Shown here one piece after another: positions 63,235 to 64,000 of a stretch of DNA of 64,000 nt (within the stretch, counting starts at the first letter, position 1; each line of letters opens with the position of its first letter). The position numbers and the translations under genes were made by a program. Under the pieces are notes generated by a model. That model had not been told where the DNA came from. It searched no databases and saw only the letters and a program-made list of their open reading frames with translations. Source of the stretch: Agrypnia vestita. Lineage: Eukaryota; Arthropoda; Insecta; Trichoptera; Phryganeidae. Where the stretch lies: positions 173,040 to 237,039 of the forward strand of contig JADDOH010002586.1 in assembly GCA_016648135.1 (NCBI GenBank), read 5' to 3'.

Positions 63235-64000
63235 ATACAATAAAATATCTTTGGTACTGATGTTGTAATTATCATTAGCGCGACCGGAATCCAAAGACAA
63301 AGGACATCCATACCTACTTCTCCATAAAAAATATAATTTCGTCTCTAAAAATTTATCATATTAAATATTTTATACTGCAAGGACGAACTAATATCTCCAA
63401 CTTCTAAACCTACGCAAAAAAAAACAATTCAAATTCCGAAACAGTCTAACCTTAGTAGAAAACAAATTGACTTTCAAGTGAAGCCAATATTCAATTTATA
63501 ACAATACTCGTTTCGTTACATCGAAGGCTGTTGTGGATATTTGTTTTTAATCAGTCCTGGCTTTGAGGGGATCCAATCTAACGGGAAGACGTGTGGGCCT
63601 CGGGAACAGGAGCGCGCGGAACAAAGGGGCCTGCGCACAATCCATGCGAAGCCACAAAAGAATCCAATTCACTGATAAATTTGTTCTCGGAATTCTCTAG
63701 CTTTCAGGATATTAGAAACTATGCCCGGTATATTAGCAGCCGTTTATCTCCGACTGTTACCTTAATTTAAAATACTTTTTTAAATATATTATACAGACGT
63801 GAAATCTACCAATGTTCGAAATACTTTTCACATATTATTAATTTATAAATCTCAGATTTATTTTTAAAAAAAAATACATAGTTTTAAATGCATGTGATGG
63901 CGTGTTCCACTTAATTCATCAGAGACACGTGTATCCAAATGAACACTGAAATTTTGTTGTTCGTGTGGCATGATTTTTTTATTTAATTACATATTAATAA
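63235..64000. other. Window end: Rep-A fragment and unique stretch
   Basis: 63275-63350 carries Rep-A words (CATTAGCGCGACCGG, CATACCTACTTCTCCATAAA, TTTCGTCTCTA). 63540-63660 is less AT-rich, with GAACAAAGG but no frame. The rest is AT-rich. Confidence 0.5.

Overview
The window is AT-rich eukaryotic DNA, almost certainly from an arthropod and probably an insect. The support is the mix of mobile elements: a mariner with TA duplications, a piggyBac-like element with TTAA duplications, Penelope-like retroelements with a GIY-YIG endonuclease domain, several non-LTR retrotransposon families, tRNA-derived SINEs, Helitron-like ends and solo LTRs. I cannot name the species. No bacterial or phage organisation is present, and I see no intact host protein-coding gene, rRNA or stand-alone tRNA gene. 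The window is best read as an intergenic desert or the inside of a very long intron. The one possible host exon (23899-23963) is a guess from splice signals.

Layout. 1-5.3 kb: an ACTCCC-ended repeat, a non-LTR reverse transcriptase (RT) relic with a fold-back at its 5' edge, a mariner with perfect terminal repeats but an internally deleted transposase, an RTE-like RT relic, a SINE and a Penelope-like tail. 5.3-18 kb: solo LTRs, a 26-bp minisatellite, a TTAA-bounded fold-back element with 70-bp arms, several RT relics, and GC-rich islands in AT-rich DNA. 18-26 kb: a second SINE family in an inverted pair, a decayed GC-rich tandem repeat that ends in a Helitron-like terminus, a 256-bp tandem duplication, a G-run island and a repeat family called Rep-A here. 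26-37 kb: few recognisable elements apart from an ACTCCC repeat, solo LTRs (one carrying a nested RT fragment with an 8-bp target duplication), palindromic MITEs and TA tracts. 37-45 kb: unique AT-rich DNA, SINEs, a Helitron-like end next to a candidate LTR with a primer-binding-like site, a 115-bp palindromic MITE and an RTE-like RT relic. 45-50 kb: a piggyBac-like element with three copies of a palindrome, flanked by Rep-A copies, a Jockey-like RT relic and tandem ACTCCC copies. 50-64 kb: CR1/L2-like, Jockey-like and RTE-like relics, a Helitron-like element with internal tandem repeats, two Penelope-like copies, and two solo LTRs around a less AT-rich block that may be conserved regulatory DNA.

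How it works together: there is no pathway here. The content is layers of decayed transposition: RT relics inside RT relics, an RT fragment inside a solo LTR, and DNA elements inside simple repeats. Every transposase or RT reading frame seen is truncated, frameshifted or internally deleted. The best preserved frame is the 248-codon 3' part of a Penelope-like ORF (61148-61894). The most interesting recurring signal is a hammerhead-like core (CTGANGA, one unpaired base, a short hairpin, GAAA) found five times in near-canonical form, at least twice directly behind a Penelope-type coding relic.
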